Shown piece by piece: positions 1 through 6,181 of a stretch of 8,373 bases of DNA. The position numbers and the translations under genes were made by a program. A model generated the notes under the pieces. That model was not told where the DNA came from. It did not search any database and saw only the letters and a list, made by a program, of their open reading frames with translations. The stretch is from Pseudonocardia sp. GTDB taxonomy: Bacteria > Actinomycetota > Actinomycetes > Mycobacteriales > Pseudonocardiaceae. The stretch's first letter is position 1. Each line of letters opens with the position of its first letter. The stretch spans positions 1 through 8,373 of the forward strand of contig JAKDLE010000083.1 of NCBI GenBank assembly GCA_030453005.1, given 5' to 3'.

Positions 1-506
1 CCGGGGCTCCCGAGGACGAACCCCCGGCCCCGGAGGCGCCGGGCGCGGCGGTCGCCGCACCGCCCGACGACCCGCCCGTCGAGGTACGGCGCCTGGAGCA
101 GCACTTCGTCTACAACTCGCTCAACACGATCGCCGCGCTGATCCGCACCGACCCGTCCCGGGCGCGGGAGCTGCTGTTCGGGTTCGCCGACCTCTCCCGC
201 ACCGCCGACGGCCCGCCGGAGAGCACGCTGGGCCGCGAGCTCGACGCGGTGCGGGCCTACCTGCGGATCGAGCAGGCCCGCTTCGGTGCGCGCCTGCAGG
301 TGGACATCGACGTCGAGCCGGGCGTCGAGGTCGTCCCGATCGCGTCCATGACGGTGCTGTCCGTCGTCCGGCAGGCCGTCCAGAAGGGGATCGAGCCGGT
401 GCGTGAGGGGGGTCTGCTCCGCGTGAGCGCGCGGATGGCCGACGACGGCTGCGAGGTGACCGTCACGGCGGCGGGGGAGTCGGCACGCCTACTGGTCGGC
501 CGATAG
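1..506 (+). CDS. LytS-family sensor histidine kinase-like protein, 3' part, degenerate ATPase domain
   Basis: The gene enters from the left edge in frame (codons begin at base 3) and stops with TAG at 504-506, leaving about 167 residues. A Pro/Ala/Glu-rich linker (fragment residues 1-27) is followed by a LytS/YehU-type His_kinase block: EQHFVYNSLNTIAALIRTDP, with the phospho-accepting His at fragment residue 34 and the FxYNSLN signature intact. Family members normally have an HATPase_c domain next, with an N-box (ENAxxHG) and glycine-rich lid (GxGIGLxN). Here the N-box position reads VVRQAVQKGIEP, so the Glu, Asn and His are all replaced. The protein ends about 40 residues later with no recognisable lid. 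ATP binding is therefore doubtful. It may be a phospho-relay or dimerisation partner, or a decaying gene. The sensor part and any cognate LytR-type regulator lie outside the window. Family assignment is confident; activity is not. Confidence 0.75.
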   Translation, partial: GAPEDEPPAPEAPGAAVAAPPDDPPVEVRRLEQHFVYNSLNTIAALIRTDPSRARELLFGFADLSRTADGPPESTLGRELDAVRAYLRIEQARFGARLQVDIDVEPGVEVVPIASMTVLSVVRQAVQKGIEPVREGGLLRVSARMADDGCEVTVTAAGESARLLVGR

Positions 507-527
507 CACCGCGCCGGGCCAACTTTT

Positions 528-539
528 GGTGTCTACACC
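528..539. promoter_or_regulatory. Small perfect inverted repeat, possible VapBC operator
   Basis: GGTGT-CT-ACACC is a perfect 5-bp inverted repeat with a 2-bp centre. It lies about 15 bp upstream of the proposed vapB -35 element and 21 bp after the kinase stop codon. VapB proteins of the ribbon-helix-helix type usually bind short inverted repeats near their own promoter, so position and symmetry fit an operator. A repeat this short can arise by chance. The half-site GGTGT recurs once at 573-577, overlapping the proposed -10. Confidence 0.3.
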
Positions 540-553
540 TCGTCATCTTGGTG

Positions 554-582
554 CGGACAGCGAGTTATGTGCGGTGTACGAT
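554..582 (+). promoter_or_regulatory. Candidate vapBC promoter giving a leaderless mRNA
   Basis: CGGACA (554-559; 4 of 6 match to TTGACA) is followed by a 17-bp spacer and TACGAT (577-582; TAnnnT form). The expected transcription start, 6-8 bases after the -10, falls at or next to the ATG at 591. No Shine-Dalgarno sequence precedes that ATG. Leaderless transcripts with a -10 just upstream of the start codon are common in actinobacteria. Confidence 0.4.
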
Positions 583-590
583 TGAGCGCT

Positions 591-857
591 ATGGCACGCA
601 TCACTGTGGACGTCAACGAAGAGTGGTTGGAGGCTGCCCGGGAGGCGCTGGGCACCACCACCAAGGTGGCCACCATCAATGCGGCGCTCAAGGAGGTGCA
701 CCGCCGGAGGCGCGCGGAGGAGATGCTCGCCCTGTGGGACACCATTGAGCTGGACTTCTCCGGCTCGGAGAAAGCCTGGCGGTACGGAGGCGGGCGGGAT
801 CTGTCTCCCGAGGCCCTGGTCGAGGCGGCGCGAGAAGGCCTGGTCGAGGCGGGGTAG
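591..857 (+). CDS. vapB: VapB-type antitoxin (ribbon-helix-helix)
   Basis: The gene encodes 88 residues. The N-terminus MARITVDVNEEWLEAAREAL gives the beta-strand plus helix of a VapB ribbon-helix-helix DNA-binding domain. A second helix follows (residues 25-40, KVATINAALKEVHRRR), matching the family pattern of a T-K-x-x-x-[IV]-N-x-A-L turn. Residues about 44-65, with MLALWDTIELDF, resemble the toxin-neutralising tail that packs on the PIN domain. The role is to bind and inhibit VapC and, with it, repress their shared promoter. ATG 591 is preferred over an in-frame ATG at 567 because the family starts with MxRT/I and a -10 element lies at 577-582. It overlaps vapC by one base. Bases around it are less GC-rich than the flanking genes, with codons such as ATT, TTG and CGA, suggesting transfer. 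Confidence 0.85.
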   Translation: MARITVDVNEEWLEAAREALGTTTKVATINAALKEVHRRRRAEEMLALWDTIELDFSGSEKAWRYGGGRDLSPEALVEAAREGLVEAG

Positions 858-1276
858 TGGCGGCGGTCGTCTACCTCGCCGACACCAGCACCTACGTGCT
901 GCGTGAGCGATTCGCGCTGGTACGTACCCGAACCGATCCGCTGTTGCTCGCCGGCACGCTTGCCGCATGCCAGATGACCGCACTCGAGATGTTGAACAAC
1001 GCACCCGGTCCACGGCAGTACGAGGAGCTGTGGGCGGTGCTGCACAGCCAGCGTTGGCTCGATGTCGACGCGCGCGCGGTGAACCGCGCCATGGACGTCC
1101 ACCGGACGCTCGCCGGGCGGAGTCAGCACCGGTACTTCGCGCTACCCGACCTGATCATCGCCGCGACGGCCGAGCTGAACGGCGCCACGGTGCTGCACTA
1201 CGACCAGGACTACGACCGCATCGCCGAGGTGACCGGCCAGCCGGTCGAGTGGGTCGTGCCCCGCGGGTCGCTGTAG
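857..1276 (+). CDS. vapC: VapC-type toxin, PIN-domain ribonuclease
   Basis: A 139-residue protein starts at GTG 857, whose G is the last base of the vapB TAG stop, so translation is probably coupled. PIN-domain acidic residues are in place: D9 (YLADTS), E44 (TALEML), D98 (ALPDLIIAATA) and D116/D118 (LHYDQDYDRIA). Such residues hold Mg2+/Mn2+ in VapC ribonucleases, which cut specific RNAs, often initiator tRNA, other tRNAs or the 23S sarcin-ricin loop. The target here cannot be told from sequence. All catalytic positions and the family's normal length are intact, so the toxin is predicted active and to need VapB. It lies just downstream of a degenerate kinase gene. Some codons (TTG, CGA, GTA) are unlike the strongly G/C-ending usage of the sugar operon that follows. 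Confidence 0.87.
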   Translation: MAAVVYLADTSTYVLRERFALVRTRTDPLLLAGTLAACQMTALEMLNNAPGPRQYEELWAVLHSQRWLDVDARAVNRAMDVHRTLAGRSQHRYFALPDLIIAATAELNGATVLHYDQDYDRIAEVTGQPVEWVVPRGSL

Positions 1277-1336
1277 CCCGGTCACGGCCGGTCGGCGAGA
1301 GCTTCTGGCGCCGGTAGTCGACGCCCGTGCACTGCT

Positions 1337-1342
1337 GGGTAC
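1337..1342 (+). promoter_or_regulatory. GGGTAC, possible -10 element for the HAD/GH65 operon
   Basis: GGGTAC ends 9 bases before ATG 1352 and matches the -10 block of SigB/SigF-type promoters. No convincing GNNT -35 occurs at the required 14-16 bp spacing. Alternatively TCGACG (1318-1323) and TACCGT (1340-1345), 16 bp apart, could form a SigA-type promoter. Either would give a leaderless or nearly leaderless mRNA, and no Shine-Dalgarno precedes ATG 1352. GGGTAC also occurs inside coding sequence in this window, so the match alone is weak. Confidence 0.3.
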
Positions 1343-1351
1343 CGTTCCCGC

Positions 1352-2086
1352 ATGCTGGGCCTCCCCGACGACACGCGCGCATGCCTCTTCGACCTCGACG
1401 GCGTGCTGACCGACACGGCGGGCGTCCACGCGGCCGCCTGGAAGCAGATGTTCGACGACCTGCTGCGTGCCCGTGCCGAGCGGGACGGCACCGAGTTCGT
1501 CCCCTTCGACGTCGCGACGGACTACGGTCCCTACGTCGACGGCAGGCCGCGGCTCGACGGCACCCGCGGCTTCCTCGCCTCCCGCGGGATCGAGCTACCC
1601 GAGGGTGGCGCCGACGACCCCCCGGACGCGGAGACGGTCACCGCGTTGTCGACGCGGAAGAACGACCTGGTGCAGGAGAAGATCCGCACCGTCGGCGTGG
1701 AGGTCTACCCCGGGTCGGTGCGCTACCTCCGGGCGGTGCGCGAGGCCGGGCTGGCCACGGCCGTCGTCTCGTCGAGCGCGAACGCCGGGCAGGTGCTCGA
1801 GGTCGCCGACCTCGCCCGGTACATCGACCACCGGGTCGACGGGGTCACGGCCAGGGAGCGCGGCCTGCCCGGCAAGCCCGCGCCCGACACCTTCCTCGCC
1901 GCCGCCGCCGACCTGGGCGTCGACAAGGCCCGTGCGGTGGTGTTCGAGGACGCCCTCGCGGGCGTCGCCTCGGGCAAGGCCGGGGGCTTCGGCTACGTGG
2001 TCGGCGTCGACCGCCTCGACCACGCCGACAAGCTGCGCGAGCAGGGCGCCGACATCGTCGTGCAGGACCTGGGGGAGCTGCTGTGA
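1352..2086 (+). CDS. pgmB: Beta-phosphoglucomutase-family HAD phosphatase/mutase
   Basis: This is a 244-residue HAD subfamily I protein with a helical C1 cap. Motif I is LFDLDGVLTDT, with nucleophile D14 and acid/base D16. The cap covers residues about 22-105 and holds the VDGRPRLDG loop (62-70) that reads the sugar phosphate. Motif II is VVSSSAN (S140/S141), motif III is GKPAPD (K175) and motif IV is FEDA (E199-D200). Beta-PGM converts beta-glucose 1-phosphate to glucose 6-phosphate through a glucose 1,6-bisphosphate intermediate. The gene is followed by, and overlaps (GTGA, 2083-2086), a GH65 gene whose phosphorylase relatives make beta-glucose 1-phosphate, so the two probably act in sequence. 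The arrangement resembles M. tuberculosis Rv3400-Rv3401. A pure phosphatase role cannot be excluded because family members differ. ATG 1352 places the usual short segment ahead of motif I. Confidence 0.85.
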   Translation: MLGLPDDTRACLFDLDGVLTDTAGVHAAAWKQMFDDLLRARAERDGTEFVPFDVATDYGPYVDGRPRLDGTRGFLASRGIELPEGGADDPPDAETVTALSTRKNDLVQEKIRTVGVEVYPGSVRYLRAVREAGLATAVVSSSANAGQVLEVADLARYIDHRVDGVTARERGLPGKPAPDTFLAAAADLGVDKARAVVFEDALAGVASGKAGGFGYVVGVDRLDHADKLREQGADIVVQDLGELL

Positions 2087-4458
2087 GCCCCGATCCGGGG
2101 CGTGCGTTCACGGTCGAGCCGTGGGTGGTCCGCGAGCCCCACCTGGACCTGGCGCTGCTGGGTCAGGTCGAGTCGGTGTTCGCGCTGTCCAACGGCCACA
2201 TCGGGCTGCGGGGCAACCTCGACGAGGGCGAGCCGCACGCCACGCCCGGCACCTACCTCAACTCGTTCTACGAGAGGCGCCCGCTGCCCTACGCCGAGGG
2301 CGGCTACGGCTATCCGGAGTCCGGTCAGACGATCATCAACGTCACCAACGGCAAGCTGATCCGGCTGCTGGTGGAGGACGAGCCGTTCGACCTGCGCTAC
2401 GGCAGCGTGCACCGCCACGAGCGGGTGCTCGATTTGGCGGCGGGCACGCTCACCCGCGAGGTCGAGTGGGAGTCCCCGGCCGGGCGGGTGGTGCGGTTGC
2501 GCACCGAGCGCCTGGTGTCGCTCACGCAGCGCGCGGTCGCCGCGATCCGCTACGAGGTCGAGGTGCTCACCGGGACACACGACACGGAGCCCGCGCTGCT
2601 GGTCGTGCAGTCCGAGCTGGTGGCCAACGAGCAGCAGCCCGCCCGCGACGACGACGACCCGCGCGTCGAGGCGGCCATGACCGACCCGCTGGTGGCCGAG
2701 CAGTGCCGCGCCGACGCCACCGGGGCCACGCTGGTCCACCGCACCCGCGCCTCGGGCCTGCGGGTGGCCGCGGCGATGGACCACGAGGTGACCGGCCCCG
2801 CGGGCCTGCAGATCAGCTCGGAGGCCACCGAGGACATCGGCCGCACCACCGTCATCTCCCGGCTGCAGTCCGGCCAGAAGCTCACCGTCGTGAAGTACCT
2901 GTCCTACGGTTGGTCGTCGCGGCGGTCGCTCTCGGCGGTCCACGACCAGGTCCGCGCGGCGCTGGCCGCCGCCCGGTACACCGGGTGGGCGGGGCTCGTC
3001 GAGGAGCAGCGGGCCTATCTCGACGACTTCTGGGTCACCGCCGACATCGAGATCGACGGGGACGCGGAGCTGCAGCAGGCGGTCCGGGTCGCGATCTTCC
3101 ACGTGCTGCAGGCGGGGGCCCGCGCGGAGCGCCGCGCGATCGGCGCGAAGGGCCTCACCGGCCCGGGCTACGACGGACACACCTTCTGGGACACCGAGAC
3201 GTTCTGCCTGCAGCTGCTGTCCCACGTCGCCCCGTATGCGGCGGCCGACGCGCTGCGCTGGCGCCAGTCGATCCTGCCGCAGGCGAAGGAGCGGGCCGCG
3301 CAGCTCGGGCTCGAGGGCGCGGCGTTCCCGTGGCGCACCATCCGGGGCCACGAGTGTTCGGGCTACTGGCCCGCGGGCACGGCGGCGTTCCACATCAACG
3401 CCGACATCGCCGACGCCGTGCGTCGCCACGTGGCCGCCACCGGCGACGTCGAGTTCGAGCGCGAGGTCGGTCTGGAGCTGCTCGTGGAGACCGCGCGGCT
3501 GTGGCGCTCGCTGGGCCACCACGACCACGCCGGGCAGTTCCGCATCGACGGGGTGACCGGGCCCGACGAGTACACCGCGATCGTCGACAACAACGTCTAC
3601 ACCAACCTGATGGCGCAGCTGAACCTGCGCGTCGCCGCCGACACCGCGGCCCGGCACTCGCGCGCGGCGGGTCGGCTCGGCGTCGACGCGGAGGAGATGG
3701 CGAGCTGGCGCGACGCGGCCTCGTCGATGCGGATCCCCTACGACGAGGGGCTCGGCGTGCACCCGCAGTCGGAGGGCTTCACCGACCACGAGGTGTGGGA
3801 CTTCGCGGGAACCAAGCCCGACATGTACCCACTGCTGCTCCACGTGCCCTACTTCGACCTGTACCGCAAGCAGGTATCCAAGCAGGCCGACCTGGTGTTG
3901 GCCATGCAGCTGCGCCCCGACGCCTTCACCGAGGAGCAGATGGCCCGCAACTTCGCCTACTACGAAGCGATCACCGTGCGCGACTCGTCGCTCTCGGCCT
4001 CCACACAGGCCGTGATGGCGGCCCGCACCGGGCACCTCGACCTCGCGTTCGACTACCTCGCGGAGTCGGCGTTCGTCGACCTCGACGACCTGGCGGGCAA
4101 CTCCGAGCACGGTGTCCACATCGCGTCGATGGCGGGCACCTGGATCGCGGTCGTGTGCGGGTTCGGCGGGATGCGGTGCGACTCCGGGGGACTGCGGTTC
4201 GCCCCCCGGCTGCCCCCGGCGCTGTCGCGGATCTCGTTCGGCCTCGCCTGGCAGGGGCGCAGGCTGCGCGTGGAGATCCGCCCCGACGAGGTGGAGTACC
4301 GGCTGGTCAGCGGGCTGCCGATGCGGTTGGCGCACCACGGGGAACCCACGGCCCTCGCCGGGGACCCGGTGGTCGCGCCGATCCCGGAGGTCGGGCGGGC
4401 GGACGCGGTCGAGCAGCCGTTCGGGCGCGCGCCGAAGGCCCGCCACCCGGGGGCCTGA
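2083..4458 (+). CDS. Glycoside hydrolase family 65 protein (alpha-glucoside phosphorylase or hydrolase)
   Basis: A 791-residue protein starts at GTG 2083, inside the GTGA overlap with the upstream stop and 5 bases after GGGGGAG (2071-2077), a good Shine-Dalgarno. Domains in order: an N-terminal beta-sandwich (about 10-280; VESVFALSNGHIGLRGN at 29-45), a linker, the (alpha/alpha)6 catalytic barrel (about 330-695) and a small C-terminal beta domain (about 700-755). Signatures include GYDGHTFWDTE (362-372), the catalytic acid in GPDEY (E496), KQVSKQAD (596-603), DSSLS (634-638) and HGVHIASMAGTW (676-687). The last three resemble the phosphate/sugar-site segments of maltose and trehalose phosphorylases, favouring phosphorolysis to beta-glucose 1-phosphate. 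The substrate (maltose, trehalose, kojibiose, nigerose or other) is not readable. Cytoplasmic: no signal peptide is seen. The partner is the HAD enzyme encoded upstream. Confidence 0.88.
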   Translation: MSPDPGRAFTVEPWVVREPHLDLALLGQVESVFALSNGHIGLRGNLDEGEPHATPGTYLNSFYERRPLPYAEGGYGYPESGQTIINVTNGKLIRLLVEDEPFDLRYGSVHRHERVLDLAAGTLTREVEWESPAGRVVRLRTERLVSLTQRAVAAIRYEVEVLTGTHDTEPALLVVQSELVANEQQPARDDDDPRVEAAMTDPLVAEQCRADATGATLVHRTRASGLRVAAAMDHEVTGPAGLQISSEATEDIGRTTVISRLQSGQKLTVVKYLSYGWSSRRSLSAVHDQVRAALAAARYTGWAGLVEEQRAYLDDFWVTADIEIDGDAELQQAVRVAIFHVLQAGARAERRAIGAKGLTGPGYDGHTFWDTETFCLQLLSHVAPYAAADALRWRQSILPQAKERAAQLGLEGAAFPWRTIRGHECSGYWPAGTAAFHINADIADAVRRHVAATGDVEFEREVGLELLVETARLWRSLGHHDHAGQFRIDGVTGPDEYTAIVDNNVYTNLMAQLNLRVAADTAARHSRAAGRLGVDAEEMASWRDAASSMRIPYDEGLGVHPQSEGFTDHEVWDFAGTKPDMYPLLLHVPYFDLYRKQVSKQADLVLAMQLRPDAFTEEQMARNFAYYEAITVRDSSLSASTQAVMAARTGHLDLAFDYLAESAFVDLDDLAGNSEHGVHIASMAGTWIAVVCGFGGMRCDSGGLRFAPRLPPALSRISFGLAWQGRRLRVEIRPDEVEYRLVSGLPMRLAHHGEPTALAGDPVVAPIPEVGRADAVEQPFGRAPKARHPGA

Positions 4459-4461
4459 GCG

Positions 4462-4488
4462 GGTTTCCGACACGGGGGCGAGGGGTAC
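4462..4488 (+). promoter_or_regulatory. SigB/SigF-type stress promoter for the YteA/DksA-like gene
   Basis: GGTTT (4462-4466), a 16-bp spacer and GGGTAC (4483-4488) match the actinobacterial SigB/SigF-type consensus GNNT-N14-16-GGGTAC/T. The element begins 3 bases after the GH65 stop codon. The predicted start near 4495 leaves a leader of about 30 bases that carries the Shine-Dalgarno GAGAGGA (4514-4520). The same two blocks with the same spacing precede the sigma-factor gene on the other strand (6966-6992), which makes chance unlikely. Confidence 0.65.
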
Positions 4489-4526
4489 GCACGGTGTTGC
4501 CCTGCTCCCCGACGAGAGGACCCACC

Positions 4527-4883
4527 GTGGACACCGACCGCGCCCGCGAACTGCTCACCATCGAGCTCGCCGACCTCGACGAGCGCGCCCGCTTCGCCGA
4601 GCGCACCCGGGCCGAGACGACCGGGGACGAGAACGCGGAGGGCGCGCTGGGCCAGCACCCCGGCGACTACGGCAGCGAGGTGGCCAACTCGATGGACACC
4701 GAACTGCTCGTCGACACCGTCGCCGACCAGCGCCGCGCCGTGCAGGACGCCCTGACCCGCCTCGAGGAGGGCCGGTACGGCCGGTGCGCGGTGTGCGGGA
4801 AGGAGATCGACGACGAGCGGCTGGAGGCCCGCCCCGAGGTGCCCACGTGCCGTGAGCACGCCGACACCCCGGTCGTGGCCTGA
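4527..4883 (+). CDS. YteA/DksA/TraR-like zinc-finger protein
   Basis: This 118-residue protein starts at GTG 4527, 6 bases after GAGAGGA. It has an N-terminal acidic helix (1-35), then QHPGDYGSEVANSMDTEL (43-60), the counterpart of the QHPADxASE segment in this family, a coiled-coil helix (60-82), and a C-terminal zinc finger. The finger is C87-x2-C90-x17-C108-x2-H111 (GRCAVCGKEI, TCREHA), with His as last ligand as in Bacillus YteA, rather than the four-Cys site of E. coli DksA. DksA/TraR proteins enter the RNA polymerase secondary channel and change promoter use under starvation. Whether YteA-like members do the same in actinobacteria is less clear. The SigB-type promoter just upstream suggests stress induction. 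It could be co-transcribed with GH65 (68-base gap), but its own promoter is the better explanation. Confidence 0.82.
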   Translation: MDTDRARELLTIELADLDERARFAERTRAETTGDENAEGALGQHPGDYGSEVANSMDTELLVDTVADQRRAVQDALTRLEEGRYGRCAVCGKEIDDERLEARPEVPTCREHADTPVVA

Positions 4884-4898
4884 GGCAGCCTCGCCACC

Positions 4899-4969
4899 GC
4901 CACCCGTGGCGCTACAGCACGAACCGAGCCCTCAGCAGGTCGGCTTCCTGCTGTACCGGCACGGGTGGC
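4899..4969. repeat. Long imperfect inverted repeat after the YteA/DksA-like gene
   Basis: Two 21-base arms, 4899-4919 and 4949-4969, are reverse complements at 19 of 21 positions (mismatches at arm positions 11 and 14) and enclose 29 bases. Part of the centre can pair further: 4921-4927 with 4940-4947, with one bulge. A second perfect hairpin, CAGCAGG (4933-4939) with CCTGCTG (4947-4953) and a 7-base loop, uses the start of the right arm and excludes the long one. It begins 15 bases after the YteA/DksA-like stop. There is no T-run. Likely roles are a U-less terminator or mRNA 3'-end protector. No target-site duplication is seen that would make it a mobile element. Confidence 0.6.
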
Positions 4970-5043
4970 CGCAGTCGGTCGGGCGTATCCCGCGCGTCAG
5001 CGGGTAGCCACCGGTTGAACCGCATCCGAGCGAGAGGCACGAC

Positions 5044-5622
5044 ATGGCAGGCAGGCTGGACGGCAAGCGCATCGCGATCCTCGCGACCGACGGCGTGGAG
5101 CAGGTGGAGCTCACCGGCCCCCGCGACGCGGTCACCGCGGAGGGCGCGCGCACCGAGCTCGTCTCGATCTCCGACGGGAGGATCCAGGCGATGAACGGCG
5201 ACATCGAGCCCGCCGACACGTTCGCCGTGGACCGGACGGCCGCACAGGCGTCGGCGTCGGACTACGACGCCCTGCTGATGCCGGGCGGCACCGTCAACGG
5301 CGACAAGCTGCGCGTGGACACCGACGTACGGGTGTTCGTGCAGGAGGTCTTCCGGGCGGGCACACCGGTCGGGGTCATCTGCCACGGCCCGTGGACCTTG
5401 ATCGACGCCGGCCTCGCGAAGGGCCGGACCCTGACCTCGTACCCGAGCCTGTGGACCGACCTGCGCAACGCGGGCGCCACCGTCGTCGACGAGGAGGTCG
5501 TCACCGACGATGGCCTGGTCTCCAGCCGCGGCCCGGCCGACCTGTCGGCGTTCTGCGCGAAGGTCGTGGAGGAGTTCGCGGAGGGCGCGCACCAGGTCCA
5601 CGACGAGGGCGCGACCGTCTGA
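5044..5622 (+). CDS. DJ-1/PfpI-family protein (class I glutamine amidotransferase-like)
   Basis: A 192-residue protein starts at ATG 5044 with GAGAGG (5032-5037) 6 bases before it. The fold's key residues are present: E19 in TDGVEQVEL, the nucleophile elbow VICHGPW with C113-H114, and the SRGPADLSAF segment (161-170) typical of the PfpI/YhbO/YfkM group. Members of this group are linked to oxidative, thermal and carbonyl stress. Protease, methylglyoxal-handling and deglycase activities have been claimed and remain debated, so only a protein-quality or stress role is inferred. It is cytoplasmic, with no signal peptide or membrane segment. Upstream lies a 160-base gap with the long inverted repeat and GGGTAG (5002-5007), a near match to a SigB-type -10. 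The DUF6328 gene follows 40 bases downstream and may share its transcript. Confidence 0.86.
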   Translation: MAGRLDGKRIAILATDGVEQVELTGPRDAVTAEGARTELVSISDGRIQAMNGDIEPADTFAVDRTAAQASASDYDALLMPGGTVNGDKLRVDTDVRVFVQEVFRAGTPVGVICHGPWTLIDAGLAKGRTLTSYPSLWTDLRNAGATVVDEEVVTDDGLVSSRGPADLSAFCAKVVEEFAEGAHQVHDEGATV

Positions 5623-5662
5623 GCCGTGTCCGTGGTCGCCTGCGCCCGGGTAGCCTCGACGG

Positions 5663-6181
5663 ATGGTGGACCCGGGCGGCAACCTGCGTGAGGAGGGCCC
5701 GCTGCGGCGGGCCGACCGCAACATGGCCGAGCTGCTCCAGGAGCTGCGGGTCGCGCAGACGGGCGTGCAGATCCTGTTCGCGTTCCTGCTGGCGTTGTCG
5801 TTCACCGAGCGGTTCGCGCGCATCGACGAGGTCCAGCGCTGGACCTACGTCGTCACGCTGCTGCTGTCGGTGCTGACCGCGGGGCTGCTCGTCGCGCCCG
5901 CCGCGGCGCACCGGATGACGTTCCGGCGCGGGGTGAAGCGGGAGACGGTGGAGCTGGGGCACCGGCTGTTCGTCGCCGGGCTGGTCTCGCTCGCCCTGAC
6001 CCTGTCCGGGGCGGTGCTGCTGGTCCTCGACGTCGCCGTGGGCCGCGGGTTCGCCGTGGCGGCCACCGCAGCGGTGCTGACCGTGCTGCCGGCGTTGTGG
6101 TTCCTGCTCCCGCTCCCGCTGCTGCGGCAGAGCCCGTCCGGCGTCAGTCCCGCTCGCTCATCCGCTCCCGTAGCCCATTGA
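5663..6181 (+). CDS. DUF6328 family four-helix membrane protein
   Basis: This 172-residue integral membrane protein has an N-terminal polar segment (1-25), then the family-typical LLQELRVAQTGVQILFAFLLAL stretch beginning at residue 24. Predicted membrane helices lie at about 33-49, 60-80, 101-123 and 128-152, with a basic inter-helix loop RRGVKRE (88-94) that should face the cytoplasm. DUF6328 proteins are common in actinobacteria and have no established function. The start is ATG 5663 (an in-frame GTG at 5666 is possible). No Shine-Dalgarno is present, but TAGCCT at 5651-5656 could be a -10 for a leaderless mRNA. The last 38 bases overlap the 3' end of the convergent sigma-factor gene, so neither gene has a terminator before the other begins. 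Confidence 0.8.
   Translation: MVDPGGNLREEGPLRRADRNMAELLQELRVAQTGVQILFAFLLALSFTERFARIDEVQRWTYVVTLLLSVLTAGLLVAPAAAHRMTFRRGVKRETVELGHRLFVAGLVSLALTLSGAVLLVLDVAVGRGFAVAATAAVLTVLPALWFLLPLPLLRQSPSGVSPARSSAPVAH

Noticed and set aside
1277..1351. A terminator after vapC
   Set aside because: Only short 4-6 bp GC complementarities are present, with no stable stem and no T-run.
4437..4458. A hairpin at the end of the GH65 gene (GGCCC paired with GGGCC) as a terminator
   Set aside because: It has five base pairs within coding sequence and no T-run; such stems are frequent in GC-rich DNA.
1993..4473. An open frame of about 826 codons on the minus strand opposite the GH65 gene
   Set aside because: Its protein is rich in Arg, Gly, Val and His with no domain, and it mirrors the third-position G/C bias of the real GH65 gene. 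Long antisense frames are expected in DNA this GC-rich.
5002..5007. GGGTAG upstream of the DJ-1 gene as a third stress-sigma promoter
   Set aside because: The last base differs from GGGTAC/T and the only GNNT at legal spacing (4983-4986) is poor. It is kept as a weak possibility but not called.
5648..5653. GGGTAG just upstream of the DUF6328 gene as a stress-sigma -10
   Set aside because: No GNNT box lies 14-16 bp upstream and the final base mismatches; the overlapping TAGCCT is as good an explanation.
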